Shown: piece after piece, positions 53,809 through 63,556 of the stretch
Position numbering within the stretch: the first letter of the stretch is position 1
Layout: every line of letters starts with the position of its first letter
NCBI GenBank assembly: GCA_006226375.1
Contig: SBHC01000010.1
Location: forward strand, 1 to 64,000
Reading direction: 5' to 3'
Source: Deltaproteobacteria bacterium
GTDB taxonomy: Bacteria > Myxococcota_C > UBA6777
Length of the DNA stretch: 64,000 nucleotides
The notes under the pieces: generated by a model
What the model was told of the DNA's origin: nothing
Seen by the model: the letters and a program-made list of their open reading frames with translations, nothing else
The model's database searches: none
Position numbers and translations under genes: made by a program

Positions 53809-56800
53809 ATGAATACCTCAACATTCACTCGCCTCTTCCTGACCATCCTGTTGTGGTTGAGTAGCACGTCGCTAGCATGGTCTGTCCCCGCTGAAATCGT
53901 ATTGCTACTAGACACTTCCAGCAGCATGAAAGAAACACTTCCAGGCACATCCATGCGAAAGATTGATGTGGCCAAAGCGTTGGCGCAGCGAATCGCTCAG
54001 ACCGCCCAAAAGGCCAGACATCGTGTTGGGCTTTATCGCTTTCGACAGCAAGACTCCGTGGTCAACACGGGCATGGGCAAAAAAACGATCGTTTCGGAAG
54101 ACCCCAAACAATGCGAACGAGTGGGCGACCTTCTTGTCGGTGTTGGACATGATACAGCGAGTGAGATCCAGCGTTGGACGGATGGAAAACACGGACCCGG
54201 GCAACAAGAAATACAAGCGTTGGGGCACTCGCCTCTGTTGGACTCTGTTCGGCTGATCGTTCGCTACATTCGAGCACGACGAATGTTCGCGCCACAGCAA
54301 AACTGTGTCAACGCATGGATTGTAATCTTGACGGATGGAAAAGACACCTGTTCTTCCGGTGGTGCGCGCTTACAAGCATTGCAAGAGCTACGGGATGTAG
54401 CTCAAAAAGAAGACATCCGAACGTTGATACTCTCGTTCCAAAGTTCCACCCAACTCACCCGTACCATCGCACAAATGGGACGCGAGGACCGCTCACAAGG
54501 CAAGGTATTTGGTGCCCATGAACAAGAAGCATTCCTAAAGGTCCTTTCACGTATCGAAGGACGCCTCGCTCCAGAAGCATGTCTGCTTTCCGGCGTTGCG
54601 CCTCAACGCATCGGCCTCCCCCAATCTACGCAGGGAGTCGGCGCGAAACAACCGCAAGGATGTACAGGTTGCAACACAACCCAAACCCCACCGACAAGCC
54701 CTCCCCTCTGGTTATGTTTCCTGACGTTCTGGGGCCTCTTGTTCATCCGTCGGCGAAAAAAGTGCCATCACAACGTCAAGGCAATAACATCAAGCGTTGC
54801 GAAGACCTATCAAAGAGAATCCTACCATCGAAACAGATGTCAACTTGTGCTCTTGTTCGGTTTTCTCGTTGGGTTGGTATGTACTGGGTGCTCTCTTCGA
54901 GGATGCAGTCACTCCCCCAAGGCACCCACCGACAGTTTGATGGAAGCAGGCCCACCTCTTCAAGATCCAGCCAAGCGGGTCGCTGACAAGCAAAAACTTC
55001 AAGAAACAATGATACAAGCGGTGGAGACACTGCGACGAAAGAAGCTGCAGCCGCTCCTTCGTCCTGCCGACATCTTCAACCGCTGGGGTGCCAAGCATGC
55101 ATCTGTGGGCAAAGCAAAAGCTTGTCAGCGCCTGGTCCATTCGATGGGGTTTGTTCCTTATCCAGGAGTTCAACAAGGTGTCATTGGGTGCTTGGCCACT
55201 CGTCGATGCAACGTATGGGATCGCGCGCTCGTGCTGCAGGCTTGCCTAAAGCACCATGGACTCTCCGCGACTCTACAAAAGTGTCGATACAATCAGCTCC
55301 GTCCAAAGGATCGCAACCAACTATTGAAAGCTGCAGGAACGCAAGGAGAAGAGCCCTCAACGCAAGCGATTGTAGCCAAGCTCAACCAGATTTTTGTGCA
55401 AATCTTAAAGCCGACAGCCCAACAAGAGAAGACGCTCAACCAAGTCGTGAAGTCTATGGAGAAGCTAACAGCGTCTGTGGTGAAGAGTAACATACGTTCC
55501 GTAGTAGAAAAGCTACAACCAAGGCTCAAGATCAACGCAGCGAAAGCACAAAAATGGGTCCAGCAACAATGGACCCGACAAGTCCGTGATCATCTTGTTG
55601 TACAAACACCCAAAGGGTCCTACGACCCGGTTCTCGCTCAAGCTCCTTCGTGTACCCTTGAGGTTGGAGACCTGACCCAACAAGCGCTCAAGATGAAAGC
55701 TGAGCTATGGGTTCGCTATGTCGCCCACGGCAAATGGTCCCGGAAGCTAACACGAGTCGGCCAGTTGGAATGGTTTCCCTACCAACAAGGGATGAAGCCT
55801 CTGCACCTTGCGATAGTAGACTCTTCAACGTCATCGATGCCCAAGGGGCTTCCACCGGCAGCCCGTTCTGGGTGTCTGAAAGGAATGTTTGCGATAGGCA
55901 AGCAGGCAAGCACGAGCCAAACCTTTCCGATCCTATCCGCCGATGAAGCAACATGTGGCTCCAACACAATCCCTCCTCAGCCAGGGCGGGTGTTGGCTCA
56001 AGTGATCTTGCGTTCTTCAGTGCGGTGGAAAGGTCGATGGATGTGGCCTTTGGACCGAGTCTTACTGGATCGGTTTGGGTACGTCAGAGATCGAAGGTAT
56101 GGTTTGCAAAGCGGACCGATGTACTCTGCCAAGACAGCCCGACATTTGCTCCCCATGAAGGTCACCCTCTGGGTAGGACAAGGCACTCCCACGCAAGCCA
56201 CAATCCTCGATCAGCTCTTGGCGAGTCTGTCCAAGCGTCGTCAGTTTTGGAAGCAGGCTCTCTCTCACAATCTGCGGGATCAAAACCCCTCATCTGCTCG
56301 TTCTTCTCCACCCCCCTTACCCTGGGCAACGCTGGGACTTGTCCGGCGCTTGTTACCACAATTCGTCCCCAAAGGGATGTGGGTTCTTCAGCCACGACCC
56401 TGGCGTTTTTCCACGGTGCTTCGGCGAGGCTTTCAGACTCAATCCAAGCGATTGGTCGTTGCTGACCAGACACTGTTCGACATCATTGACTGGCCGCTAT
56501 GGGTTGTCCCACCGTCATCCCAAGCGCAGTCGGCAGAGACACGATTGCGTGCCAACCTGAGCGTTGGAGTTCTGTTGACCGAAGCCGAACGTATGGCTGC
56601 CGTTATGTACACAGGAACAACCCGTATCCTCAATACATCAGCTATGTTTCGAAACTCCCGAGCAGAACGTTGGCTTCCCTTCCCTCCTCCCAGTCAGATA
56701 GCACGACAGCTGCCTGTAGCAGTGATCGAAGCGGGCAGGCAGCGACGTCGCAACCGAGAGATTCTCCTCATGACGCCAGGACCTATGTCGTTCCTTGGGG

Positions 56801-57303
56801 AGGACCTCATCGCGTGGTGGCGCATAAACCGCGATACAGGAATGGCACTCGGCGAGATTCGCTATGACGGAACTTTCTATGGAGGAATTGCTGTTGCGAA
56901 AGCGGTCTCCTCGTTCAACGAATGCCTGGCAACCCAAGCGGTTCTGGCTCTTCGGGGTGCACGACTTCACCCCCAAGTCAAATGCTGTATGGTTCACGCC
57001 GCCAAAACATGGTTGGAAGAGAGCGTTGACGAAATTGTGGGCGGAGCCGTAGACAGCGCAGCGGTGAAGTTTCTCGCTGGCGTACGAGTTGGAAAACGTA
57101 TGTTCCGCGCAGCTTACAAGCTACGAGACTTACAGCAGCAAGGGGAGGGACTGGAACAGATCAAAAAGATCATCAACGGAGACCAATCCGCAGCGCCACC
57201 TTGCGTGAAGCTTATCCGCGACCCCAAAGGAACAGGAGGCGGCGTCAAACCGCTCGAACTCCCCGATGACTTTGTCTACCAAGGACAGAGTGGAGCAAAG
57301 TAA
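53809..57303 (+). CDS. VWA protein fused in frame to a lipoprotein-like protein
   Basis: Start ATG 53809 (AGGA before it) begins a signal peptide (MNTSTFTRLFLTILLWLSST, SLAWS). Residues about 27-270 are a von Willebrand A domain with MIDAS DTSSSM (35-40) and ILTDGKDTC. A low-complexity stretch leads to GCTGC, a hydrophobic segment (PPLWLCFLTFWGLLFI, about 303-318) and RRRKK, a MYXO-CTERM-like sorting signal. The frame does not stop there. It continues through a second signal, LVLLFGFLVGLVCTGCS (about 346-362), with lipobox CTGC, into about 800 residues of helical and beta segments with no named domain. So two proteins seem joined. An ATG at 54837, shifted by one base, would start the second one if the T at 54840 were absent. 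Confidence 0.8.
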   Translation: MNTSTFTRLFLTILLWLSSTSLAWSVPAEIVLLLDTSSSMKETLPGTSMRKIDVAKALAQRIAQTAQKARHRVGLYRFRQQDSVVNTGMGKKTIVSEDPKQCERVGDLLVGVGHDTASEIQRWTDGKHGPGQQEIQALGHSPLLDSVRLIVRYIRARRMFAPQQNCVNAWIVILTDGKDTCSSGGARLQALQELRDVAQKEDIRTLILSFQSSTQLTRTIAQMGREDRSQGKVFGAHEQEAFLKVLSRIEGRLAPEACLLSGVAPQRIGLPQSTQGVGAKQPQGCTGCNTTQTPPTSPPLWLCFLTFWGLLFIRRRKKCHHNVKAITSSVAKTYQRESYHRNRCQLVLLFGFLVGLVCTGCSLRGCSHSPKAPTDSLMEAGPPLQDPAKRVADKQKLQETMIQAVETLRRKKLQPLLRPADIFNRWGAKHASVGKAKACQRLVHSMGFVPYPGVQQGVIGCLATRRCNVWDRALVLQACLKHHGLSATLQKCRYNQLRPKDRNQLLKAAGTQGEEPSTQAIVAKLNQIFVQILKPTAQQEKTLNQVVKSMEKLTASVVKSNIRSVVEKLQPRLKINAAKAQKWVQQQWTRQVRDHLVVQTPKGSYDPVLAQAPSCTLEVGDLTQQALKMKAELWVRYVAHGKWSRKLTRVGQLEWFPYQQGMKPLHLAIVDSSTSSMPKGLPPAARSGCLKGMFAIGKQASTSQTFPILSADEATCGSNTIPPQPGRVLAQVILRSSVRWKGRWMWPLDRVLLDRFGYVRDRRYGLQSGPMYSAKTARHLLPMKVTLWVGQGTPTQATILDQLLASLSKRRQFWKQALSHNLRDQNPSSARSSPPPLPWATLGLVRRLLPQFVPKGMWVLQPRPWRFSTVLRRGFQTQSKRLVVADQTLFDIIDWPLWVVPPSSQAQSAETRLRANLSVGVLLTEAERMAAVMYTGTTRILNTSAMFRNSRAERWLPFPPPSQIARQLPVAVIEAGRQRRRNREILLMTPGPMSFLGEDLIAWWRINRDTGMALGEIRYDGTFYGGIAVAKAVSSFNECLATQAVLALRGARLHPQVKCCMVHAAKTWLEESVDEIVGGAVDSAAVKFLAGVRVGKRMFRAAYKLRDLQQQGEGLEQIKKIINGDQSAAPPCVKLIRDPKGTGGGVKPLELPDDFVYQGQSGAK

Positions 57304-57309
57304 TCCACA

Positions 57310-58683
57310 TCAACGAGGAGAAAGACGCAGTCGCAAGGGAGTTTCAGGGACCATCATCGCAGCAAACTTGGGGGGAACAGGCTCAGGATCGCACAACGTA
57401 AGCTCCATGTGACGCACAATCATCGCCAGAAGCATACAACCTTCCAACACAGCAAAGCGCCGACCGATGCAGCTCCGTGAGCCTCCACCAAACGACAGGT
57501 AATGGTGTTGCAGCATCTTCTCCAGCGCGATATCCTCGTACCTCTCCGGCAGAAACGCTTCAGGTTCGGGCCAGCACGTTGGATCGTGATGAACCGCCAG
57601 CACATTGACCAGCAGCTGATCGCCTTGCTTGATGGAGAACTCTCCCAAGCGATGGTCTTCCATGCAATCACGCAGCAGAATCGGAGGCTGCGGATAAAAG
57701 CGCAACGCCTCCAGGAACACCCCACGTGTGTACGTCATTTGCTCAAACGCTTTGAAGCCTTGGGGCAATGTCTCGAAGGCATCCACTTCGGCTTGCAAAC
57801 GGGCTTGCACTTCCGGCCGTCGGGCCACTTCGTACAAACTCCAAGACAACGCAATCGCCAACGAATGATGACCTGCAATCAACATCGTCATTAGCTCGTC
57901 GCGCATTTCCTGAGGAGAGAAATGCTGCTCTCCATCCTCTTGTTCGTCGCTTTGCTGAAGCCATTGACCGAGCAAGTCTACAGGTTCATCGTCTTGCGCA
58001 GAGGCTCGACGGGTTGCCATGATCTGGTCCAAGGTGCGGTGGGCCTCCGCGATTTTCTTTCGGAAACGTAGATTGGAAGGGGTGGGCACCCACAGCGGCA
58101 TCGGAAAAAATGAACGGCCTCGCAGAACGACCTGCTCCAACATTTGATGAATGACTTCGCTAACACCAGCGTAGGTTTCATCAAAGCCAATACCAAAGAT
58201 GGTCTCCAACAAGCTGACCAGCGTAATCTCTGACATATCGTGCAGCAGATCGACCGGCTCCGACGTGTCGCGCCAGCGGTCCACCAAAAGATGGGCGGCT
58301 CGCATCATACACTCTGCATATCCATCGAGCTTACGGGGCGAAAACGCTGGACTGGCCAAGCGCCTATGTCGTCGCCAAAGCTCTCCATCGTTGATTAAGA
58401 GTCCATCGCCAGTCACGTCGATGAGCTGACGCATCAGCTTCCCTTTGCGGTATCGCTTCTGCTTGTCTCTCAAGATCTCTTGAATCAAGGTCGCGTCGTT
58501 CACCTGGAACAGGCGAAAGAAAGCACCATCCAGTCGAACGATTCCAGGGAACTGGGAAGCCTCTTGGAACAGTTGAAGGAACTCCCCCTGGTACAAAAGA
58601 GGCAAAGCGATTCCCGATGGCAAGCGGGGGGGAGCCTGGGCTGAAGACTCATCTTTGGAAAGAGACCGCTGAAGTTCGGACAT
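57310..58683 (-). CDS. Cytochrome P450 with unusual I-helix
   Basis: I place the start at the ATG on complement 58683 (MSELQRSLSK); the frame is open 18 codons further. The 457-residue protein has the heme loop FGGGSRSCIGRRFAV, the ExxR motif EALR, and PEAFLPERYED before the heme. The I-helix block is AGHHSLAIALSW, where most P450s have AGxxTT-like AGHETT, so the acid-alcohol pair for oxygen activation is His-Ser here. Bacterial CYP110/CYP102-like proteins are the nearest I recall, but the substrate is unknown. No redox partner is adjacent. It is convergent with the VWA gene (6 nt apart) and follows the HEAT-like gene (97 nt). Confidence 0.93.
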   Translation of the reverse strand: MSELQRSLSKDESSAQAPPRLPSGIALPLLYQGEFLQLFQEASQFPGIVRLDGAFFRLFQVNDATLIQEILRDKQKRYRKGKLMRQLIDVTGDGLLINDGELWRRHRRLASPAFSPRKLDGYAECMMRAAHLLVDRWRDTSEPVDLLHDMSEITLVSLLETIFGIGFDETYAGVSEVIHQMLEQVVLRGRSFFPMPLWVPTPSNLRFRKKIAEAHRTLDQIMATRRASAQDDEPVDLLGQWLQQSDEQEDGEQHFSPQEMRDELMTMLIAGHHSLAIALSWSLYEVARRPEVQARLQAEVDAFETLPQGFKAFEQMTYTRGVFLEALRFYPQPPILLRDCMEDHRLGEFSIKQGDQLLVNVLAVHHDPTCWPEPEAFLPERYEDIALEKMLQHHYLSFGGGSRSCIGRRFAVLEGCMLLAMIVRHMELTLCDPEPVPPKFAAMMVPETPLRLRLSPR

Positions 58684-58780
58684 GGTGGTTGCTTCCGTTA
58701 CAAGCAAAGAGGAAAAGTGGCGACTCCTTAGAAACATCAGGTCTACATCGTTTCATTCCAGAGACCCATGGGGCCTTCCT

Positions 58781-60787
58781 TCACCGATACAGACAATGTT
58801 TCTTCAAGAACAGATACAGCGCTTTGCGTTGTTCTTTCCGGCTTCGGTTGGGAAACCACCGCTTGAACAAAACATTGCGGAGGGTTGCAAACTCGCTGGG
58901 GTAACGAAGGGTCGTGAAGGCCCGACAGCGAACCATCGGATGCTTGTGGTGGATAGCTCGGGCCAGAACGGTATGGAGAGCCGCAGGACAACGCACCTTT
59001 GGCGTACGAACGCAAGGATGCCGCCCCATCACCACAAGAAGGTTGGCGTACAACAACCAGTCTGGCGTCTTGGTCGCTGCGATAAGCTGTGGCCAGATAC
59101 CAGTACCCATTCGCTCCAAGACACTCACAGCCGCCCATCGTGAGTACGCGTAAGGATGCCTCAACAGCTTGATGATATCCGGCAACAGCAAAAGCAAGAC
59201 CTTCTTGTGCGTAGGGTGCTTGGGGTTAACCACACGCAACATCTCGCGGGTTAACGGACCGTGTTTGTGAAAGACACGGCGGAGAAATCGAAGGGTGTAA
59301 GGATGTTGTGGATGCTTCTGTAGAAGCTTGGCCAGGCCATAGCGAGCACGAAGCTTGGGGTCACGCAAAGCTTGCTCAAGAACACTCCACAACACAGGAG
59401 AGGACAAAGGAAGCATGTGGATTAAGCCTTCCAGGGCATAGATGCGCAACGTTTCGGATGATTGCGGATTCATTTCTCGACGAAAGAGAGACACAGTTGG
59501 AGGAGAAGCTCGAACCAACGGACCCAGCGCAGAAACAAGCCAGACCTTGCCAATGTCAAGCATGGTGGGATGTTGCTTAAGATAGCGTAACCACTGCTCC
59601 AACATCCGTGGTGAGATGTTGTTCCATTCAGAAGCCGTCTCTGCAAGGTAGCCTTTCCGGTAGTCGTTGAGCTTGGAAAACACATGGAGCAGGAATGGCT
59701 CAGCCGGAGGTCCCATTCCTGCGAGAACCCGCAATCCGACCGACGCCACAGAACGAGACGAAGAGGTCACAACCAAGCGAGACAATGTCTCCAAGGAGCG
59801 GCGGTCAACTGCAAGAAGATGGCCCAACATAAGGATGGCATCTATGCGTTGTTCCTCAGAACGTTTGTTGTTGCTCGCCGTGGTCCGAAGTTGTTCTTGG
59901 TAACGATCGCCAAGTGAATAGATTCCCCGAACTTCTCGCTCCAAAAACCGAGGCCCCCACACGGAAAGAAGCCAACGCACACGTGCTCGTTTCCATTGAG
60001 CCAGCAGCCACGGCAACGACCGTCTTTGGGTGTGATGGAGGAACAACAAGACTCCCAGGCATCGTTTAAAGCGGCTTTGGTAACATCGCTTCAAGCCTTC
60101 CTGCACCAACGCGTTTTGAACAGTCTCAGCGACCTTGTTCTGTTGGGACCAACGAGCCAATTGCAAGAAAGCCTCGCGGCGCTCCCGCCTCGCACCATGC
60201 ATGGCAACGAAGGATACGTCTGGAATCGCTTGAGGCCCCAAACGCAACAGAAGATGAAAAGCCACCCTTCGTAGATTCCAGTCACGATACAGCGAGGCAA
60301 CTTGCTCAGCCTTGCTGGTGTATCCTTTGGGTGTTTTGTAACTTGCCAAAACAGCCAGCTCGCGCCGAACCATCCGAGAAGAAGGAGCCCATGCCTTTAG
60401 CAACAGGAGTCCTCGAAAGGAAGGAGCCTCTCTTGTGGAGTGGTCCACAATGTTTTTACGCAGCAGAGGAAGAGGACGTGGAAGCAACGTTCCCAAACAA
60501 GAAGCTATCCTTGGAGTCTCGATCCACTCGCTCTCAAAGAAAGCATCAACAAGAGCGTGCATCGCACCCTGTTGCTGCAATAGCTTCAGACAAGCCTGAT
60601 ACGCTATTGTTTCATTCTGAGCGACCACAAGCTGCTGCAGATAACGTTGTAGAACGGAAGAACCTGGGGGTAAGGCAGAAAGAGAAGGTAGAGACTTCGC
60701 AAGTCGCGGAGGAGTCGCGTAGATGGTGGTAGAGCAGAAAAGAACCAACCAAGCTATCCCCAAAGTCCATGGCCAGCGCATTACCAT
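58781..60787 (-). CDS. Exported helical (HEAT-like) repeat protein
   Basis: The start is at the ATG on complement 60787, where GGAGG lies six bases upstream and a signal peptide begins (MVMRWPWTLGIAWLVLFCST, TIYA). The frame opens 80 codons further upstream, but that stretch overlaps the kinase gene's spacer and lacks a signal. The 668-residue protein is almost entirely helical, with repeats of about 35-40 residues such as EQRIDAILMLGHLLAVDRRS and YSRWAAVSVLERMGTGIWPQ, resembling HEAT/armadillo repeats. Cys are few. It likely acts as a periplasmic or outer-surface protein scaffold. It lies 100 nt after the APH-type kinase gene on the same strand. Family not named. Confidence 0.72.
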   Translation of the reverse strand: MVMRWPWTLGIAWLVLFCSTTIYATPPRLAKSLPSLSALPPGSSVLQRYLQQLVVAQNETIAYQACLKLLQQQGAMHALVDAFFESEWIETPRIASCLGTLLPRPLPLLRKNIVDHSTREAPSFRGLLLLKAWAPSSRMVRRELAVLASYKTPKGYTSKAEQVASLYRDWNLRRVAFHLLLRLGPQAIPDVSFVAMHGARRERREAFLQLARWSQQNKVAETVQNALVQEGLKRCYQSRFKRCLGVLLFLHHTQRRSLPWLLAQWKRARVRWLLSVWGPRFLEREVRGIYSLGDRYQEQLRTTASNNKRSEEQRIDAILMLGHLLAVDRRSLETLSRLVVTSSSRSVASVGLRVLAGMGPPAEPFLLHVFSKLNDYRKGYLAETASEWNNISPRMLEQWLRYLKQHPTMLDIGKVWLVSALGPLVRASPPTVSLFRREMNPQSSETLRIYALEGLIHMLPLSSPVLWSVLEQALRDPKLRARYGLAKLLQKHPQHPYTLRFLRRVFHKHGPLTREMLRVVNPKHPTHKKVLLLLLPDIIKLLRHPYAYSRWAAVSVLERMGTGIWPQLIAATKTPDWLLYANLLVVMGRHPCVRTPKVRCPAALHTVLARAIHHKHPMVRCRAFTTLRYPSEFATLRNVLFKRWFPNRSRKEQRKALYLFLKKHCLYR

Positions 60788-60887
60788 CTTGCCTCCGTCA
60801 TTTGCATCCTTTTGGAATATCAGAAATCGGCGTAGTTTTGGGAACCGTCGAAGAAGGTCAGGCGTCATGACCACTCGCTGCGATGTA

Positions 60888-61775
60888 TCATTCCGCAAGT
60901 AACTCTGTAAGAACTCTTCGTGAGTTCGCGACAATGGTTGGGTTCGTGTCATAGTAGTAGGGCAAAGCAATGAGCGCAATGGAGAGAGCCCAGCCTTTCC
61001 CCCGCAGCCACGTTGCGTTGTCAACATTTATCGCTTCTCGAAACACACGGCGGCTGTTTGATGAGAGTAGATTCCAGGCAACGATCAGGTCACAGGCTGG
61101 ATCACCCACACTCAGCCCTCCAAAATCAATCACAGCATGAAGGCTTCCCTTGAGAGTGAGAAGGTTTCCTGCGTGTATGTCACCATGAATCCATACGGAA
61201 GGGCCTTCCCAAACAGGAGCATGGACCGCCTGTTTCCAAAGCCTTGTGACAGCCTGACTGTCCACACGATCGCCCAATTCATGAATGGCGTTGTGAACCA
61301 ACTCATCACGCTCACAAAGAGGAACACCCCGAGAAAAGTTATGAGCGCCTGCAGGAGGACCTTGTGAAGCATCCACTCCCTGCAAAACCTTTAAGAAGCT
61401 GGCCAGTTGAAGAGCGGCTTGCTCCAGGTCTCTCAAAGGCGCAAGGATGGCGTTTTCACCTTCCAACCATGTGTACACCGACCAAGGTCTTGCAAAAGCA
61501 TCCGTGGGCTGACCTTTGGCCAAAGGCACAGGAACGTGCAACGGGAGGTGAGGAGCCAGGAACGGAAGCCACCGTTGCTCCTTCTCGACTTGTTTCGCTG
61601 TCCAATCGGCGCGGGGCAAACGGACCAACTTATCATCCCCTACGCGAAACAGGTCGTGATCGGTTCCAGCAGAAGCGACAGGAACAAAAGGTAGGTCGGA
61701 CCATTCAGGAAATTGAGTATCAAGCAGGGACTTCGCGAGGACAGGATCGATGGGTTGCTTTGAGGTCATCGACAT
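60888..61775 (-). CDS. Aminoglycoside phosphotransferase (APH) family kinase
   Basis: The 295-residue protein has the APH fold: an N-lobe with DHDLFRVGDDKLVRLPR, then the Brenner motif VWIHGDIHAGNLL (catalytic Asp) and the metal loop VIDFGGLSVGDPACDL. Members include aminoglycoside and macrolide kinases as well as many small-molecule kinases of unknown substrate, so antibiotic resistance cannot be claimed. It has no signal peptide. AAGGACG lies upstream; ATGs at complement 61775 and 61769 are both possible. It follows the transglutaminase gene by 68 nt and precedes the HEAT-like gene by 100 nt, in one direction. Confidence 0.9.
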   Translation of the reverse strand: MSMTSKQPIDPVLAKSLLDTQFPEWSDLPFVPVASAGTDHDLFRVGDDKLVRLPRADWTAKQVEKEQRWLPFLAPHLPLHVPVPLAKGQPTDAFARPWSVYTWLEGENAILAPLRDLEQAALQLASFLKVLQGVDASQGPPAGAHNFSRGVPLCERDELVHNAIHELGDRVDSQAVTRLWKQAVHAPVWEGPSVWIHGDIHAGNLLTLKGSLHAVIDFGGLSVGDPACDLIVAWNLLSSNSRRVFREAINVDNATWLRGKGWALSIALIALPYYYDTNPTIVANSRRVLTELLAE

Positions 61776-61843
61776 CGTCCTTCACAAAGCCGGAGGCAAA
61801 GATAGGATAGAAAACGAATACAAAGCGAGAAGCGAGGGAGAGC

Positions 61844-63352
61844 CTATTCGTTGGTGTTTTTGTCGTAGGCCAACACATCTTCATGCACACGAGCGTGCAG
61901 ATCCAGGAGGGAGGCAGAGCGGGTGCTTCCGGTTTTGCGATGTTTGTTCAGGTAATCAATAATCTTGGTTCCTTCGGTAATACCGAAGGGATGCCCGTAG
62001 TATTTGCCCTTTCCAAGATAGATGACGTTTTCACCTTGCCACCCGCCTTTGAAAGCAGCCTCTGACACATCCCAATTTTTGAAGTAGGCGTAGTCTCCAG
62101 GCAGCACCTCTTTCTGGGTTTCTTCGGTCATGTCGACATCTTCACCTTTCGCCGACTTGCCCGTCACTTCCCAGATCGCCGCTGCATCGTCTTCTTGGTC
62201 CCATACGCCAATGCGCAAGTCGCCACAGATTCGATTGAAATCGTCCTCTCCGATCATTTCTAGCATCGCTCGATAGCGGAGAATGACCATCGCGGTGGCG
62301 CATTCAAACGAATACAGTTCTGGGTTGTTGAAGATATCCATCAAGGCCACAGAAGGTTCAAACTCAGAGTTGAGGTACATGGTGTTGGGGTTGTCTTCGT
62401 CCACTTCCCACACCACAGGGTTGGCTTCCAGGTCTCCAAACTTGTGCTTGGCTTTGGCCATTTCACCGGCAGCGTCGACCATGGCTGCGCCGATAAAGAC
62501 GCGATCACGAAGAGACTTCCCAATTCGCTCGACGTTCACTTCACCGTTGGCACCTTTTCGGAAGATGAGGTCGTTTTCGTCGAGCTTTCCATCAAAGTTG
62601 GCATCAAGCAGCTTGGCACCTTCCAAACGATCGACGAGAACGTCTTGATACTCGTCCACGTGATCGTCCATGGAGCCGATGTTCCCTTGAAGATAATCGA
62701 TCGCGTCAAACGAGATCTTCGCTGGGTCCTGGCCCAAAGCCCGAATCAGAATGTCCTTGGCCTTCTCTGGACCGTATTGAGCAGCCAGCTGCACTTCTGC
62801 TTCTTCGATGGCTGAACGTTCAATGGTTCCGCCTTCCGTGAGAGAAACATGCAACGCCTGGGCTGCTGCGTCCACTTCGGAATCCGGGGAGGGAGAGGGA
62901 GCATCCACCGGACCGGCAGCCGTCAACTCTTGAAGAAGGGTCTTAGCACCTGACTCCAACTCTGGAGAGTAAAATCCCATCAGCGCTTTCAAGGACATGG
63001 TTTCAGGCTGGGAGAGCGAACCATCACGCAGGGCGATCTCTTGAAGTTCTCGGGCTTCTGTCGATGTAATCTTCCCATCGCTGGCGAAGCGATGAGCGGC
63101 GTCTCTGATATCACCGTCGGTGATCGATTGAAAGGCAGACAGACGCTCCCGTGCAGAGGACGACTCAAACAGATCAGGGTGCCCTTCTAGCAAGGTTTGC
63201 AAAGAAGCCTGTTCGTCAGCGGAGAGAGTCCCACCTTGCTCGAACGCTGCATCAATGAGTGTGTTGACATCAGCTTCCGACAGCTTTGAGCTCTGGCTCG
63301 TGAGTTGCTCCACCAGATTTTGTAAGGTTGCGTTTTGCAAACGAACAGTCAT
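61844..63352 (-). CDS. Tgl-type transglutaminase with N-terminal EF-hand region
   Basis: Residues about 340-485 match the Bacillus protein-glutamine gamma-glutamyltransferase Tgl: SFECATAMVIL (Cys351, expected nucleophile), LPGDYAYFKN, WQGENVIYLGKGKYYGHPFG with Glu441 and His454, and TKIIDYLNKHRKTGSTRSAS. In Bacillus the enzyme cross-links spore-coat proteins. The N-terminal 330 residues are helical and acidic. They include a canonical EF-hand loop with Asp250, Asn252, Asp254-Gly, Asp258, Asp261, so calcium control is possible. There is no signal peptide. AAGGA lies eight bases before the ATG at complement 63352. It is the first of a minus-strand run with the kinase and HEAT-like gene. The Bacillus match is from memory, but the motif order is clear. 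Confidence 0.82.
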   Translation of the reverse strand: MTVRLQNATLQNLVEQLTSQSSKLSEADVNTLIDAAFEQGGTLSADEQASLQTLLEGHPDLFESSSARERLSAFQSITDGDIRDAAHRFASDGKITSTEARELQEIALRDGSLSQPETMSLKALMGFYSPELESGAKTLLQELTAAGPVDAPSPSPDSEVDAAAQALHVSLTEGGTIERSAIEEAEVQLAAQYGPEKAKDILIRALGQDPAKISFDAIDYLQGNIGSMDDHVDEYQDVLVDRLEGAKLLDANFDGKLDENDLIFRKGANGEVNVERIGKSLRDRVFIGAAMVDAAGEMAKAKHKFGDLEANPVVWEVDEDNPNTMYLNSEFEPSVALMDIFNNPELYSFECATAMVILRYRAMLEMIGEDDFNRICGDLRIGVWDQEDDAAAIWEVTGKSAKGEDVDMTEETQKEVLPGDYAYFKNWDVSEAAFKGGWQGENVIYLGKGKYYGHPFGITEGTKIIDYLNKHRKTGSTRSASLLDLHARVHEDVLAYDKNTNE

Positions 63353-63556
63353 GTCAGGTCCTTGTTGTACTCATGAAGGGCGCATACGCGCATCCGAATG
63401 GCAGATGGCCTTGCAAAAACGACACTTTACCACAGCACGGTCGTTCAGGGAAGAAGATTCTATGCAAGAACGCACCGCAAGCCAGGCAAGACCTCTCGCC
63501 AACGACGACCTGACTCCTCCAGTGTAGCCCATCGACACGGTCTGAACCTCAAGCCT

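Noticed and set aside
60790..61027. 80-codon 5' extension of the HEAT-like gene
   Set aside because: It runs into the kinase gene and would place a signal peptide in the middle of the protein. The ATG at complement 60787 with GGAGG fits better.
60888..61775. Antibiotic-resistance gene
   Set aside because: The kinase has the APH fold but nothing in the sequence or context ties it to an aminoglycoside; the family covers many other small molecules.
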